Positions 1 to 12,783 of a stretch of 64,000 nt of DNA are shown piece after piece. The stretch is from Calliopum simillimum (taxonomy: Eukaryota > Arthropoda > Insecta > Diptera > Lauxaniidae). A model generated the notes under the pieces. The model was not told where the DNA came from. It did no database searches and was given only the letters and a program-made list of their open reading frames with translations. The position numbers and the translations under genes are program-made. The DNA is taken from contig OX638372.1 of the NCBI GenBank assembly GCA_951812925.1, positions 2,790,001-2,854,000 of the forward strand, given 5' to 3'. Within the stretch, counting starts at the first letter, position 1, and every line of letters begins with the position of its first letter.

Positions 1-1171
1 TTAATAAATTTATGAAAAGACAAATAAATGGGAGACTTCCCCACTTCATGGACATAAACGTACCTGAAGATTTGGAACATGAAACATATCCTCCCAAACC
101 AAATTTGCAGTAGAGTTAAAAATAAGAGTTGTTTAAGGTTGGGCTCTTTGCTGAGACTTGTTCTGAACATGTTCCAATTAGGGATCTTCACAAGACCTCT
201 TGTTGAAGCTTTACGACATTTCGTTTCAAGAGACGTTATGTCTTGTAGCCCCATCAAAATACTTTATTTCAGAGTCATGTTTAAATATTTTGTCAGCTTC
301 GTTGATAATGTTGAGGCGGAACAATCTAACTTAATATCACCAAGGACTCTTGTGTTTCTTATTATTCCAACCGAATAAAATTTAAAAACAGCAAACGACA
401 AGTCTATTCTGTAAAATAGACAGTACATACAATGATATGCTGCCCGTAAATCTCACCGAAGAAGCGCTCAGCATTTCAAGAAATTATTCCTTTAAATTTT
501 TTTTTTCAGTTTCCATTGCAATTTTTACGGAATTTTTTATTCCATGTGTGTTAAATAATTTAAAAACACATCAAAGATTCCACAACCGAACATCACCGAC
601 TGCAACCACATCCAGAATGCTAAAAATAATAATGCACATGCAGATTATAACACTAGAAGAAGAAGAAATTACGTATCTTTTTTTCGTTCTTCATCATCTT
701 CATAAAAGACAGCCAACGCGAAGCGCTGTTCAAAGTCCACCAAGTGCAGTGCCATTTTTAAGCTAAAAAAACTCTGGGCCTCATGTATCAGCAACTGATG
801 ATGCTGCTTTTTTGGTGATACTTCCATAGCAAGTTTTTAGTTGAAATTTTTCATTATCCCCCCATCTCTGATTCTTTTTCCACTTTTTGCAATGTCACAG
901 TGTCAGACATCAGCTGTAGCGTAATTTGTTGATTTCAATGTCTGGGAATTAAATTCTTTAACTCATGACCGTTGAGAGGCGCAGACACGAGCCAAAATTA
1001 ACAAAACACAAAAGGTAAAATAAAGAGAATTTTGTACATACAAAATGGGAAAAAATGAGCCAAAGAAAACAAAACAGAAAAAAAAAAAAATGGAAAATAA
1101 ATAACTAAAACATTTTCAACTGATGCTGTTTTCCAGCAAATGGGTGTTAGAGTGTATCAAAAAATATATAT
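1..1171. other. Gene-free stretch, nothing recognised
   Basis: AT-rich sequence with short open frames on both strands. None has a family motif I recognise, and all are interrupted by stops within about 110 codons. There is a poly-A run near 1077-1090. I see no RNA gene or terminal repeat. Confidence 0.5.
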
Positions 1172-1216
1172 TCTCATGTTACCCTTAGGGGTAGCATAGG
1201 GCCATGTTCTCATTGT
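1172..1216 (-). mobile_element. Possible LINE 3' tail fragment
   Basis: Read on the minus strand, this short stretch contains ATGGCCCTATGCTAC followed by a stop codon. It resembles the end of the LINE open frames near 40.4 kb and 56.6 kb, where ...LALCSS is followed by a stop. Only about 20 bases are comparable, so the call is weak. Confidence 0.25.
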
Positions 1217-1801
1217 AGGAGTGTCCGCAACTACTATAATTTTTTGTTTTTGCGGAGGTTTAAAACCTGCCTAAGCACCATCTAATGGTTTTTAAAAAAC
1301 ATTCCTCCAACTTAAACTAATTTTACCCTGAAACCGCTATCACAATTCTTCAGAGTAGAGCAGGGTTACCAACCATCCAAGATTTTGCGGGACAGTTCCG
1401 GACTTCGCGCTAGTGTCCCGGAGTCAAAATCGTCCTGGAAATGTCCTGGATGTTCATAAATGGTAGACGTAGGTATATTCAACCTATTGTGAAATAAAAC
1501 TTCGCCAGGAATTGTTTTTTTTTTTTCATCAATTGAAATGGAACTCTACGCAGTGAAAATTTCGCCTGGAATTCGTTATTGAGATGACTGTAAAGTGTAA
1601 TATTTTTGTGTTAATCTTTTATAATTTTAGTTTGGCATTTACTTGTCGTCCCCTTTCTATCTTAATCACGTATTATATTGTTTTTAAATCTCCGAAAAAA
1701 TTTGTCAATACATAATAATGACTCTCTTTCGATTTAAATTAAAATTTTTTAAAGTTTATATTAGTACTACATTTCCACCGAGATTTATAAATCTTTTCGT
1801 T
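1217..1801. other. Gene-free stretch
   Basis: No gene is seen. A GC-richer patch at about 1366-1450 reads CGGGACAGTTCCGGAC...GTGTCCCGGAGTC and can form an imperfect hairpin. It may be a remnant of a transposon end. Confidence 0.4.
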
Positions 1802-2135
1802 TAATCCTATCCGTTTTCAACGGCCCAGATAAATTATTTTTTGACAGTAAATGTCGTTAGCGGGAAAATGAAAGTTGTTCTTCCTTCTCTTCTTAATATT
1901 CGTTCTCAGTTTCCTTTTTTTTAATGACATTTAATGCCAATTTTCAAAATTAAGGGGTTCCACTTAGTAAAACCAGTAGCCTTTTTGAGATTTATACGAG
2001 AATTTAAAATAAATCTCTTCAGAAGTAGATTTATTTTTGTATGTAATCTAAATCATGTGATTTATAGCGTCACTTAAAGCGAAATCTCTAAACCGCCGTA
2101 AATCACATCATCTGCGGTGGAAACGTTTAAAGAGA
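1802..2135. repeat. Dispersed repeat, copy 1 of 2
   Basis: This stretch is clearly related, in the same orientation, to 52398-52715. Shared blocks include TTTAATGACATTyAATGCCAATT followed by TCAAA and AGGGGT, then AGTAGCCTT, AGATTTA and a GCAGTGGAA-like end. The two copies differ by many substitutions and small indels, so this is an old dispersed element of unknown type with no coding capacity visible. Confidence 0.55.
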
Positions 2136-5100
2136 TGTTATTGAAGAAACAGAAGTCATAGTATCGTCAAAACAGCTTTTTTAAAGATCTGACAAAAGTG
2201 AATTGAATTGTTGCCCGCAAAATATCAGGCTTTGACTTTTTTTTCAAATGATCCTCTAACTGTTCCCAACAAATGTAAATGCACAGTGACGCCATTTGCT
2301 AAAATTATGGCACTTACACATAATGACATTACTTTTACTCCATCTTGCATAAAATGTTTTTATTCCTGTCCCAGATTGGGTCATCAAGAAATTGGTCAGC
2401 CTAGGTTAGAATCCACTTAATGCTCTAATTGGGTCTACATCGTCTTCTGGAGGAGCCTCTTCTATTTCAAAGTTTTTCATCATGGTTCTCAGTATACTTT
2501 TGGCATAATTTGTACGGGATCTTAGTGATTTATTTCTGCCGTATGATTATTTTCACCATACTATTTGAGAATATTTTGGAACGATTTGCTTTCGTCTAGG
2601 CCAAAACAAAATCTGTCTCAGCCTTGAATTTTTCTTCTTTTTTCTTTTCGCTACACCCTTATTTACATCCAATGCAGCTACTGTGGGCTTCGCTATGGTG
2701 ACTGCAGCATTTTTCCGCACCATGGATAATGCATCCTATACTATTTTTAGCAGGATATCGCCTAGCAACAGGAAGTAACTCACTAATAGGAGTTGCGTTA
2801 GGGGATTATTGGAGGCATCGCCTGTCTGCCTGCTTTCCTGCCTGCCAACGAGACGACGGTGTCTCCTCTTTGAAATGCAGAGAATTGCAATATTATTTTT
2901 GGAAACGGTTTCTGTGCAGTTTTCCGTTTTATTTTTTTACGCTCTGTTTTCATGCCTTCCTTTTGGGCTGCTGCTGTTTCGGTTTGCTACTGGTAGTTAA
3001 TGAATGCCCTATGGTGATCATGCTTGGTGTGTGTGTCTTTTTGGTCTCGTGGCATGTGCAACCATTGTCAGACGGTGCTAAAAATTGTGTCTGTTTAGTT
3101 TTTCGTTTTTTTGTTCTTTGTCCTTGAGAGTTTTAACATTTGTTTCGGAAATTACAGTTTGGTGCGGAATTTTCAGAATGAAATTGCAGAAATATAAAAA
3201 TGTACGGCAAAACTCAGCAGGGACAAATTCACATTCGTAAATTTTTGGTTAGAAATTTTAAGGAAAAATTCAGTCTACTTAGTTTTAATAGATATATTAC
3301 GTGGTTGTCAAAAATATCAAGAACAAATTTAATGTTTCGCAGGATTATCCTACTACTACTTACATATACATCATATTTCCAAAACATTTGCCTGATATAT
3401 AAAAAAAAACCCACCACTGTGCCATGAAAATCAAACGTGGCAGAAACAGTTTCCATGATGCACATAATAATAGGCGAGAAATATTTCATGTACAGGATTA
3501 GTGGAGCGGCATTATTGTTATCCATGCATTTGGTATGTCTGTGCAAGTATCTATCTTTGTCTGTCTATATGTATGCGCTGCCAGCTTCGGTCCTCTGTCG
3601 CTATGTCATAGAATTTACTTAAAAGGATGTGTTTCTGGATGCTGCATGCATTTTATGACCCCAACACCCTGCTACAGAGTTTGTAGACTTGTAATATAAA
3701 TAAACACGACTACAATTTCATGTGCAATGAGAAATTTGGGGAGAAGGTCGGACGGATATCGTATGTAAATGGGCTGACAATTTGAGATGAAACATAAATG
3801 GAGATGGGTAACACCGCATCCGGTACAGCTTGGTGCAATTGTATTCAGCTCATTTGAGTGTAAAACGAAATAAAGAGTTTAAGCAGCAAATGAAGTTTAA
3901 GTTCAATGTCTTGTAGCTCTAGCGGATTGTTAGTCTGAGACTTTGGCTCCTTTTTATGGCATTCATGGAAAGAAACATAAGTTCGTCGGCATCAAATTTA
4001 TAAATAATTACTAATGGCTGTACCAAGAGTGGGGTTCTCTATAAAAACAAAATAAAGCAGAACAGAAAACTCCTGCTGCATGATGTTTGTGCCAGAACGA
4101 GAAGGTGGAAAGCGAAACATTTTTCAATCGGCACTATAAAAAAAAGATGTTGAAAAAATCATTTGTAAATTATTTAAGATCGAACACTTTTGAGTATTCA
4201 ACCCTTTTCATAAATAACTAAATTGTAGCATTACGATAACGATTTGTTATTACTATTAGGAGTTCGACCTATGGATTCTGTTGCAAATCACTTTGTGAAG
4301 TTTTAGCTTTTGTTCACTTTATTAAAATATTCTTAAAAGTCCCTTGTACGCCAGCTTCCGACTTTGAACTGCTGGTGTTAATTAGAATTTTATCGGCGGT
4401 TCTTGTAACAGCATCAAAGATTAAAAATATTTCATATTAGAGCCATCTATGCATCGCACAATGGTTTACTATGTGCTTCTATCCGGTTATATGTCTTTCT
4501 TGATTGTTTAAAAAAAAATGTCTGCTTTTATGTTTTGGGGTCGCTAAAAAATCGCAAAATTTTGGTTAAAAACGTGACTTTTAGCGGAATGCTAAATTTA
4601 GCGTTTTTCGTTTTTTACTCGACATGGGCGGCTTAAATAAAAAAGTTCATAAACAAGCCGAATAAACAACGAATTTTCTTGAAATTTTTCAGAATTTTAG
4701 GACCCGTTATGTGGGCGTAATGAGCCATTTAGACTTTTTAACCCAGTCTGTCGCCACGACCCACATGCGATTTTTTGGAACTTTACTCCAGAATATTTGA
4801 AAAGGTGCCCCGTAACATATCTTCTATGTACTTCTTAAACATGTGCTCTACCATATATTATCGGAAATCCCGATTTTCCCAAAATTTTTAGATAAAACGA
4901 CCTCCTGACACCCTATCAGGTCGAAATTTGTTTGTACACCTATTGGGAATTTCATTTTATACGTCTAGGGATATATTCCACAACATTTGGTTATTAAACA
5001 TAAAAAACAATTTTTTCTTAAAACCTGGGTCATATAAGGGAATATAATTTCCCGTGATCCTATCAGTTGCATCAAAGATTCCACAAGAATGTATTCATCT

Positions 5101-5968
5101 TGCCACATTTCATGCACAAATATCTCGTCATATCTGACATAATAAAATTCTCAACTTATCTCAATATTTCAGTTTTGAAATTTAAGTTTTTGCTGTGGTT
5201 AATTGTTTAATTATGTATTGTGTCTAATTACTATACAGCGGTTAGGAATTTTTTTTTTTTTGATATCTGTTTATTTTTATATCAGGATTAATACATTATA
5301 ACTGCAAATGATGTTGACAAATTGATTTGTTACTTAGAATTACCTAAATGATTTTTTAGATATTTCAATGGTACAAAAATAAAAAAATTACTTAGTTTAG
5401 AGTCAAATTAGAGCTTTGCAGTGAATTTTTTCAAGAAAGTGGTGGCCTTCGGTTTTATAAAGAACATTTCACCAATACCTCAAGATTTTCACCACCCTAA
5501 TTTATGCATGTGTTTCGTTTAAAATTGTCTTCACATATTTTAAAACACTAATCTGTATACAACAATTTCGAAAATATATTGCAGTTATCTTGCTGAAATC
5601 CACAAACCCAAATAAAAGTGAAAGTCTTTCTCTTGTTACGGATATGTTGGGACATTGCGGCATCGCGGGCGTACTCAGTTTTATCCAGGCGCGTTGACAA
5701 TTTTCTAAGATGTTATTTTAAATGGTTTACCAAGGAAAGAGCAATAACACAAGTGAAGAAAAGTGGAAACCCCATTCGAAGGCCATAAATTACAAACACA
5801 AAAAGAAAAAATGCCTAATTCCTTTAGAGTTCACAGTATTGAACATTGTGTGTGCTACTTCACCAACTCTTGCACATTCATATGTATGTAGTTACGTATA
5901 CGAACTTAGAAATAAAAAAACCTCACAATTTGTGGAATATATTTGTTAATTTATAAACAAAAAAAAAA
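2136..5968. other. Gene-free stretch, nothing recognised
   Basis: Open frames here (the longest about 130 codons at 2729-3127, GC-richer than the surroundings, plus frames at 3200-3622) have low-complexity hydrophobic translations and overlap frames on the other strand. I recognise no domain. 2322-2338 contains ATGACATTACTTTT, a string that recurs at 38.18, 39.41 and 52.27 kb. A poly-T run lies at 5250-5261. Confidence 0.45.
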
Positions 5969-6622
5969 CTAGTAAGGGTGTAAATTTTGGCCCGGCCAAA
6001 AAATAAATACCCTACACTGCAGTATTTTGAAAATTTTGCTTATATGGGAGGTGCCACGCCCTCTTGTCCAAGTAAACTCAGTTTTTGTTCAGAGCTTGGA
6101 TTTATAGTTTTTAGTGTCAGAGTGAAATTTAGTTGGATTTTCTCAAAAAACTTTTTCAGTATAGCATTTTGAAACTTTTGCTTATATGGGAGGTGCAACG
6201 CCCCCTTTTCTGATTTCACCCAATTTTTGCTGAGAGCTTTCATTTATAATTTTTAGTGTCTGAGTCAAATTTGGTTCGAATATCTCAAAAAACGCTTTCA
6301 GTATAACGTTTTGAAGCTTTTGCTTATATGGGAGGTGCCACGCCCTCTGTTCCGAATTCGCTCAGTTTCTTATCAGAGCTAGCGCTTACAATTCGAAGTA
6401 CTTATGTGTATTCTGGTTGCATTGTCGTGAAAAATGCTCCTAAAATTGCATTTTGAATATATTTTTTGTATGGGCGGTAGGCGTGCCCGTTAGCCGATTT
6501 TGCTCATTTTCAATCCCCCGAGCTAACTTTGACGACGGAGGCAGTGTACCAAATTTCATTGAATGATCTTGCTCAGTTTTCCCAAAAAGTGTATTTCAAC
6601 ACACAGCCAGCCACCCAGCCAC

Positions 6623-6654
<32 letters not shown>

Positions 6655-6796
6655 ACAGACGGACATGGCTATATCGACTCAGGAGGTGACGCTGATCAAG
6701 AATATATATACTTTTCTATACCTGCCACGCCTCCTTCTCTGCGTTACAAACGGAAGGACAAAGTGAATATACCCTGGGTGTAGGGTATAAAAAGGT
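5969..6796 (+). repeat. Dispersed repeat with internal ~140-bp tandem units, copy 1
   Basis: It starts near CTAGTAAGGGTGTAAATTTT and ends near GGGTGTAGGGTATAAAAAGG. Inside are three related units of about 140 bp, each with TTTTGCTTATATGGGAGGTG followed by CACGCCC or CAACGCCC (at about 6033, 6174 and 6315). These are followed by a TATGGGCGGTAGGCGTGCCC block, an ACCAAATTTCATTGAAT block, a CCAG microsatellite, and a tail with ATGGCTATATCGACTCAGGA and GATCAAGAATATATATACTT. A second copy with the same order lies at 49178-49843. The tail resembles a dispersed repeat I recall from several fly genomes; I do not assign a class. It has no coding capacity. Confidence 0.75.
6598..6660 (+). repeat. (CCAG)n microsatellite
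   Basis: Tandem CCAG/CCAC tetramers run on into CAGACAGACGGACA. It sits at the position where the second copy of the parent repeat has only a degenerate GACAGACATTCAAACAGACAG. The array therefore expanded, or was retained, only in this copy. Confidence 0.9.
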
Positions 6797-8215
6797 GGAC
6801 GAAATTACATTAAAATAAGTGTTGGTTTCGGTGTAATGAAATGTTCACGGTATTAGTTTCTACTTTTGGGATTAATAGGTTTCTTTTTGTGGCGAAGCAT
6901 CTGGTAGGTGATAGAGGAAGCCTAGATTACTAAAAAATTGCACCCGAGGAGGGGTCTGAAATGTGCCCCTAGAGAGATATAGTGTTAAAAAATTTCAATT
7001 TTATATTCAAATTTAATTTAACATAACTTTTCCATTTCTTAATCGATATTCTTAAGTGGTATCTTATTATCTTAACAAATATATGATATAAAAAACAAAA
7101 AGATTTGTAAGAAATTTTTTCGAAAAAAAATTAATTTATTTTGCCAAAACTAACAAACCAAGCAAAAAATATGGTGAATGTTATTTATAGGTAATTTAAT
7201 TACATATATTTTGATATAAGTACGTTTAAACTTAAATTTTGAATCCTGAGATATTTGTAATAAAGTGAAACCATATTTTTTTTTGGTCCAAAAACCGGAA
7301 ATGACCAATATCTCGAAAACGACGGGGAAAAAAATAATGTGGTATTCAAAATCAGTAGCTGATTTTACATAGGAAATGATTAGTGGCACCTACATTTGAA
7401 CAATGTTTTAATCATTTGTAAACTATTTTTATTTTAAAATTATTTTTCCACTTCCACATCCGTTAAAATTTTGCTTCCGCGGAAGTCAAGTTTTGAAACT
7501 CCGTTTCCGCTTAGGTGACTTCCGTTACAACATTAGTCGGAATTAACCCGAATCCAACTTTTTCATGGTTTCAATCATTGCCCCTTTAGGTACTTGCAGT
7601 ATAACTAATGCCCAGATTTGAATACGATGCAACGAACGCATTATCTTAAATAATGCTCTCAACATAGAGTTTCAGATATTTTTCATTTGTATGATCGGTA
7701 GGCGTAGCTTTTAACAGTTTTCGATCATTTTTAATTCCCTGAGCTCACCTTCGTAATATAATCAGCGTACTAAAAGTGTATAAGAAGATTATATAAGAAG
7801 ATTTTTTTAAAAAAGTACAAGGGTTGTGTCAACTACTCTATTAAGAAGTAAATACCATGTCGAGGCTAGACAATATACTTATTACTATGGGTCTGAGTGA
7901 AATGCCGTCTGGCATCACCATTATTGCATTACATCAATTTATAATCTCAAAACATTTCAAAAACGTCGCGTTGTAATGACACTCATTAGTCAACGATTTA
8001 TTTTACACAAAAACAAGGGGTAGGAAATTTATGTTCAAACTGAAAAATAATTTTCATTTCTGATACAACTACGAGTGTATTCATAGGCCTTTGTTTACTT
8101 GTAAATTCTTGTTAGTAGTTTTATTTTTAAACCAAATGCTGTCTTAAGGAATTTACCTTGTGGCTTGGGTACGCATGTATGTGTTTTGTATACAATACTT
8201 TTCATATACTAACAT
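6797..8215. other. Gene-free stretch with degenerate repeat remnant
   Basis: No gene is seen. About 7676-7775 contains GTATGATCGGTAGGCGTAGC...TTTTCGATCATTTTTAATTCCCTGAGCTCACC, which matches the GGTAGGCGTGCCC part of the repeat at 5969-6796 with many changes. It is a decayed third copy. Confidence 0.5.
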
Positions 8216-8594
8216 ACATATCTGTGGACTTTTGACAAAACAACCTAAGTCGAGATAAGACAATTCTCAAGGATTTTAGTCTTAAATATAGAATTTAAAT
8301 ACGCGTCTATTGGTAGAATCGCCATGTCTCTACGATTTTTTTTTTCAGAGATATAAGGGTGTCTCATAGTTCACGCAAGATTTGAATTTAGCGCCATTCG
8401 TGCGGTAAAGTGTTATGAACCAAAAGAAAAAAATAATTTGACAGCTGACACTTTAAGATTAGTAAAAATGTATAGGAGATTCAACGCTGCATCAACGAAA
8501 TTGAGCCACAATATTCAAAAAATCAGTTTTTAGGGTCCCCTGAAAAGTTGCCAATTTCGAGTTAGTTTGTTTTGTCAAAAGTCCACAGATATGT
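8216..8594. mobile_element. MITE-like element with ~28-bp terminal inverted repeats
   Basis: The left end ACATATCTGTGGACTTTTGA(CAAAACAA) is repeated inverted at 8567-8594 with almost no mismatch. The 379-bp interval has no open frame of note, as expected of a non-autonomous DNA transposon. Its superfamily cannot be named from this copy; no clear target duplication was found. Confidence 0.75.
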
Positions 8595-9027
8595 TAAGGT
8601 ACGACTCTTGTGCGTACTATGCAAAAGTGTTTTAATTGAATGTATTCAACTACGTTTATACAAGCGGTGTTGGAAATCATACCACACCATGGGGTAGGCA
8701 GGCCTCTTTCAGTGTTGAAGTTCATTAAATTAGGATATCACTTACGTACTTAATGCGTTGATATTTGTTTGTGTGGCGTTATTTGTCTGTGAAACTTAAA
8801 TGGTATTCAACGAATTTTCTTAATATTTTGCGACTTAAGGTTTCATTACATATTGGGTTTTTATTCTTCTTGAAGAAAATTTTAAACAGAATTCGAAAAT
8901 ACTTAGGAACTAACAAAAGTTCGCTGATAAGAAGAAAAAGAGGGTAAATATTTTTTGTTTATTTGTTTTTAGTCTTCACTCTTTTTATCGCATTTATTTC
9001 AATACTTTTTTTTGCGTTGTAGTTCCA
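8595..9027. other. Gene-free stretch
   Basis: The 60-codon open frame at 8765-8947 has no recognisable domain. Nothing else is seen. Confidence 0.4.
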
Positions 9028-9225
9028 TTATTTAAAATAGTCCTTAAATTCGTGCTTTTGAAGCTTCTCGATTTCTGCATTAACTGCATTGATTATCTCC
9101 TTATTGCTACCCCCTCAAATTTTTTTATTTAATTTGTGGAAATGACCACAAGTCAAAAGGCGGTAGAATCGGAGAATGTGGTGCTTGGCGAATTTTTTCG
9201 ACCCCAGACTCCGCTGTCAAGCTCC
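9028..9225 (-). pseudogene. Mariner-like transposase C-terminal remnant
   Basis: On the minus strand two frames together resemble the end of a mariner transposase. One reads APHSPILPPFDLWSFPQIK, which matches the usual HPPYSPDL.P.DFWLFP.IK signature after the second catalytic residue. The other, after a frameshift, ends AVNAEIEKLQKHEFKDYFK with a stop at 9028-9030. At least one frameshift and in-frame stops separate them, so the copy is dead. The rest of the transposase was not found upstream. The family assignment comes from motif memory, not a search. Confidence 0.5.
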
Positions 9226-10983
9226 ATACAACATGCTATTTTCAACATTTTAGGTTTCATGTTGTAAGAACTAGTGACGCAGTTCCTTTTTGTTTTGGTT
9301 TTTCAACAAAGCACAGCGTTTTACGTGGAAAAAGCTAGGATATCAGAATTAATTTTTGATATTTTTGGATAATGCAAGCCTTATCACGAATACATTAGTC
9401 AATGAAATATTGTTATAAAAAATATGTAATATAAAGTGAGCCGCAGAATATTCCTTCGTGAGTAGAAGCACCCATATGCAAGAAAAAAAAAAAATCATTT
9501 AAAAAATGTTTCCACACGGTGGCACTGGCTTATAGCTTAAGTCCACTTTGAATTTTGAAAACCTGATCTGAAATTAAAAGTTAACTCTTAAAATAACTCG
9601 TTCGCACAAAAAACATAATTAAATTGTTATATCTCTGAATATCTCCTTTAAATGCAAACAATTCAATTAATTTGAAATGGCTTTTTTTTAAATAATAAAA
9701 CTACTTTTTGACAAGAACAACAATAATACAGCCATGGAACCTGTGTTATTGTGGGTGTCAATCATATTTTTCTTTGTTTTTGTTTTTTTGCAATTTTTTT
9801 GCTGGTTAACTGCAATCATCAAAATTAACGTCGAAATTTGTATGTCGACTCTGCTGCTGGAACTTTGAATGGCTTTGAATTTTTTAAGCCTGACAAATTT
9901 GTTAACATTAAAATTTTATTACAGTTCACATCATAATTGTTGTTTTTGTTGTATGTATGTACGAGTAGTTAGCTGTTGTTGCCGCATGTTGCTGCGGTTG
10001 CAAAACAAGTTGTTGCAACATTATGCACGACTTAGTTTTCAATTGTCGCATTTAATTAAATATCATTTTATTAAATTTTTTATGGCATTTAGTGTTTTAA
10101 TAGAGAAATCAAAAACTCCCATGCAAACGTGGTAAGCGATTAAAAAAGTGTTAAATTAAATTTTCAACAAACATTAAAGTTTCCGCCAAAAGCAGACTGG
10201 CAAAGTAAAGAAACATTACCCTGCAGTTAATTGGGCCAACGCATGACCAGTTCCTGGATTAATTCCATCGTTAGCGGATTTTCATATTGTGAACCAAAGA
10301 TTTTTACGAAAAGGCAATTGCCCGCTTATGTTCCTGTTTCCTACAGGGTTAAATTTTTCTTCTATAAATATTTTTTATACATATAGATATGAAAACAATC
10401 AAAAGTCTGCAATTTGTTTAAGTAATGACCACGAAATTCACCAGGCATTGTGCATAAATGAAATTTTTAGTTTAAAATAAATTTTCTTTTGTTTTCACGT
10501 AATGGAGAATTTTTTCAATTAAAACTTTTCTGTTTTTAAATACTTTTTAATTTTTAATAATGTGAACAATATGCAAGTGAAATGAAATGAATGAAAGCTG
10601 CTATTGAAAAACATGAACGTGAATATATAAATATGGAAATAAAATAAAAAATAAAAAGTGAGCGGTTAATATTAAAATATTGATTTCTTGAAGCTTAACC
10701 ATACAGACAAAACTTTCAAGCAAAATCATTGTGGCAGATTTTAAATTTTTAAAGAGTGTACTAAAAAATTATAAAATAAAAATAAATGTAAGTTTTCTTT
10801 GGCCAAATAAATAGTACAACCGCAGTGTTTTCACTCTTCATAATATTGAGGCGAAAACGCCGCCAGTGTGCACAGTGCTCTTGAAGAACAAGACAATTAC
10901 AAAAAAAAAACCCAAATAACAAAAAAAATTTGCATAATTTTCCCATTGGCCAGAAAATCCGATCAGATTGCCCCTTCGAAAGA
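9226..10983. other. Gene-free stretch, nothing recognised
   Basis: AT-rich sequence with poly-A/T runs (9480-9494, 9684-9692) and no supported gene. Open frames at 9869-10135 and 10289-10480 have low-complexity translations and no motif. Confidence 0.4.
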
Positions 10984-11589
10984 ACACCTTTCGTTCATGG
11001 ATAAAAATACGTGCCATAATATTTACTCCACTCGGGTAGCAAAAAAAAAAATAAAGTAATTTTCACTAAATTTCTAAGTTAAATTACCCAAGTCATGTTT
11101 GGACCGACATTTACTTAATATAAAAATTTTATACCACTTCATTATATAAGTCAGTGGTCCAATAAGTTTGATATTGTACGTAAAAATAATGTTGGACTGA
11201 CGCCGCACAATCGGAGATTGTGGCCATAAATAGGTAAAATTTGAAAGTGCTATGGATTTAAAAAATTTTTACGCCAATCGTCAGATAATACTTAGGGAGG
11301 AAAAAAAAACTATAAAAGATTAAAATTTTGTTTTGGTTTAGCAACATAGTGGGCCCAAAGTTGGACTTTAAACAGCAAAAAAATGCTCTACAGAACTTTT
11401 AAAATTAGAAACTGCTGGATAAACGCTCTAGTTAATTTGTTTTAAGCCGGATCCACTAATGTAGCATATCGTTAGAAAGAATATTGTTTCTACTTTGTTA
11501 AAAATATTTTTTTTTTCTTGTGCCGATTTTAAGAGAATTAAAGTGATTATTCAAATATTTAAAAAAAAAAAATGGTAAAAATAGAGAAA

Positions 11590-12100
11590 TTGCAAACTTT
11601 GACATTAAAAAAAAAATACATTTTCTGATTTTCATTATTTTTCAATATAATATGTGGCCAAGTATGCTTAATCGAAATGCAAAGTCCCTACTGCTTTTTT
11701 TGAGAACTTTTTTTTTTATAAACTTTTTCATATTGTGGTTTTTGACGGGACAAAATAAGTTGACTTTTTTGGAACGCTATTTTTAATTCGTTTGCATCGA
11801 AATATATCAAGATAGCATTTTGTCAAAAAGTACAAGCATTTAGCTTTTAAAAAAACATTTGTTTGAGTTTTTATGTATGATAGGTGAATTATGCTGATTT
11901 TTCGAAAATTTTATCTCAAAAAGCCAAAATCGAGAAATTTTGAAAACTTTGACATTAAAAAAAAAAAAATACATTTTCTGATTTTCATTATTTTCCAATA
12001 TAATATGTGGCCAAGTATGCTTAGTCGAAATGCAAAGTCCCTACTGCCTTTTTTGAGAACTTTTTTTTCTATGAACTTTTTCCTGTTGCAGTTTTTGAGA
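11590..12100 (+). repeat. Pair of ~155-bp direct repeats
   Basis: 11590-11745 and 11938-12100 share nearly the same sequence: AACTTTGACATTAAAAAAAA, ACATTTTCTGATTTTCATTA and AATATAATATGTGGCCAAGT, then CGAAATGCAAAGTCCCTACTG. The two are separated by about 200 bp. They may be two insertions of one element or a local duplication. No coding content is seen. Confidence 0.75.
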
Positions 12101-12289
12101 AAAAAAATTATTTTTATTTCTGTATATTCTTCAACGTTTTACAATAGATTTATCGATTTCAAGCTTACAGTCTGCTTAAATTCGGAAAATGCTTTTTTTA
12201 ACGAAAGGGTAGAAGGTAGGGGGTATATGCACCCCTTTTCAGCCCCTTGGAAATTGCCCTCTCTTTACTTGGAAATTGATACCCATTTT

Positions 12290-12460
12290 GAAAAAAAATT
12301 CCGACCACGCCTTAACTTTGTATGGGAGGTAGGCGTGTCCTTTGGTGGATTTTGTTCGTATTTACAGAATTTTATTATTTTAATGTAAAAAACATCTGCA
12401 CCAAATTTCAATAGCCTAGCTCTATTATTACTACATATATATGACCGCCGTTCCATACAA
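12290..12460 (+). repeat. Degenerate GGTAGGCGTG-type repeat fragment
   Basis: GTATGGGAGGTAGGCGTGTC, then TTTGTTCGTATTT and CACCAAATTTCAATAGCCTA, match in order the blocks of the repeat copies at 5969-6796 and 49178-49843. The copy is truncated and diverged. Confidence 0.5.
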
Positions 12461-12664
12461 ACCCTCCCATTGTGCGCCGGTCCGAATCCTAATGCGATCA
12501 ATTATTTTTTTTTTTAACCTTACAGATTTTGTGTGATTTGTTTTTTTTTTTTTTGCTGTTTGAACTTTACAGTAAGGTATATATATACGTATATCACTTT
12601 AATTTTTTCAAAAAATATACCATAATCTAAGGTTATTCGAAATATCGTTTATTTATTATTTATT

Positions 12665-12783
12665 CCCAGTGTGCCAGACGGTTCAAATCTCCGTTTTTTT
12701 ATCCGTTACGGATTCGTTACTGATCCGTTGGCGGGAGAGATTCCAAAAAAAAAAGCGAGATATGAACCGTCTGGCACACTGGG
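12665..12783. mobile_element. 119-bp MITE with near-perfect terminal inverted repeats
   Basis: The left end CCCAGTGTGCCAGACGGTTC is repeated exactly inverted at 12764-12783, and the similarity continues inwards (AAATCTC against ATATCTC). TTTATT directly precedes the left end and directly follows the right end, a probable 6-bp target duplication, although the surroundings are rich in TTTATT. There is no coding capacity. The interior holds a second small inverted motif (ATCCGTTACGGAT). Confidence 0.85.

Larger units (their letters stand above)
10984..12656. repeat. Interrupted copy of a B-box-bearing dispersed repeat
   Basis: The left part (GTGCCATAATATTTACTCCA, then CTCGGGT and poly-A) and the right part (about 12473-12656: CGGTCCGAATCCTAATGCGA, poly-T, TTGAACTTTACAGTAAGGTA, TAAGGTTATTCGAAATATC) match the two ends of the shorter copy at 14840-15175. 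Here about 1.3 kb of other repeats lies between them, so this copy has been split by insertions. CGGTCCGAATCC is close to the polymerase III B box. Confidence 0.5.

Noticed and set aside
437..766. Open frame of 109 codons near the window start
   Set aside because: No recognisable motif, and its composition follows the local base bias.
2729..3127. Open frame of 132 codons in a GC-richer patch
   Set aside because: Cys/Phe/Leu-rich low-complexity translation overlapping another frame on the same strand; no domain, no splice or start context.
3437..3622. Small open frame MAETVSMMHIIIGEKYFMYR as a membrane peptide gene
   Set aside because: It is mirrored by an open frame on the opposite strand, has no supporting context, and its composition is typical of AT-rich DNA.
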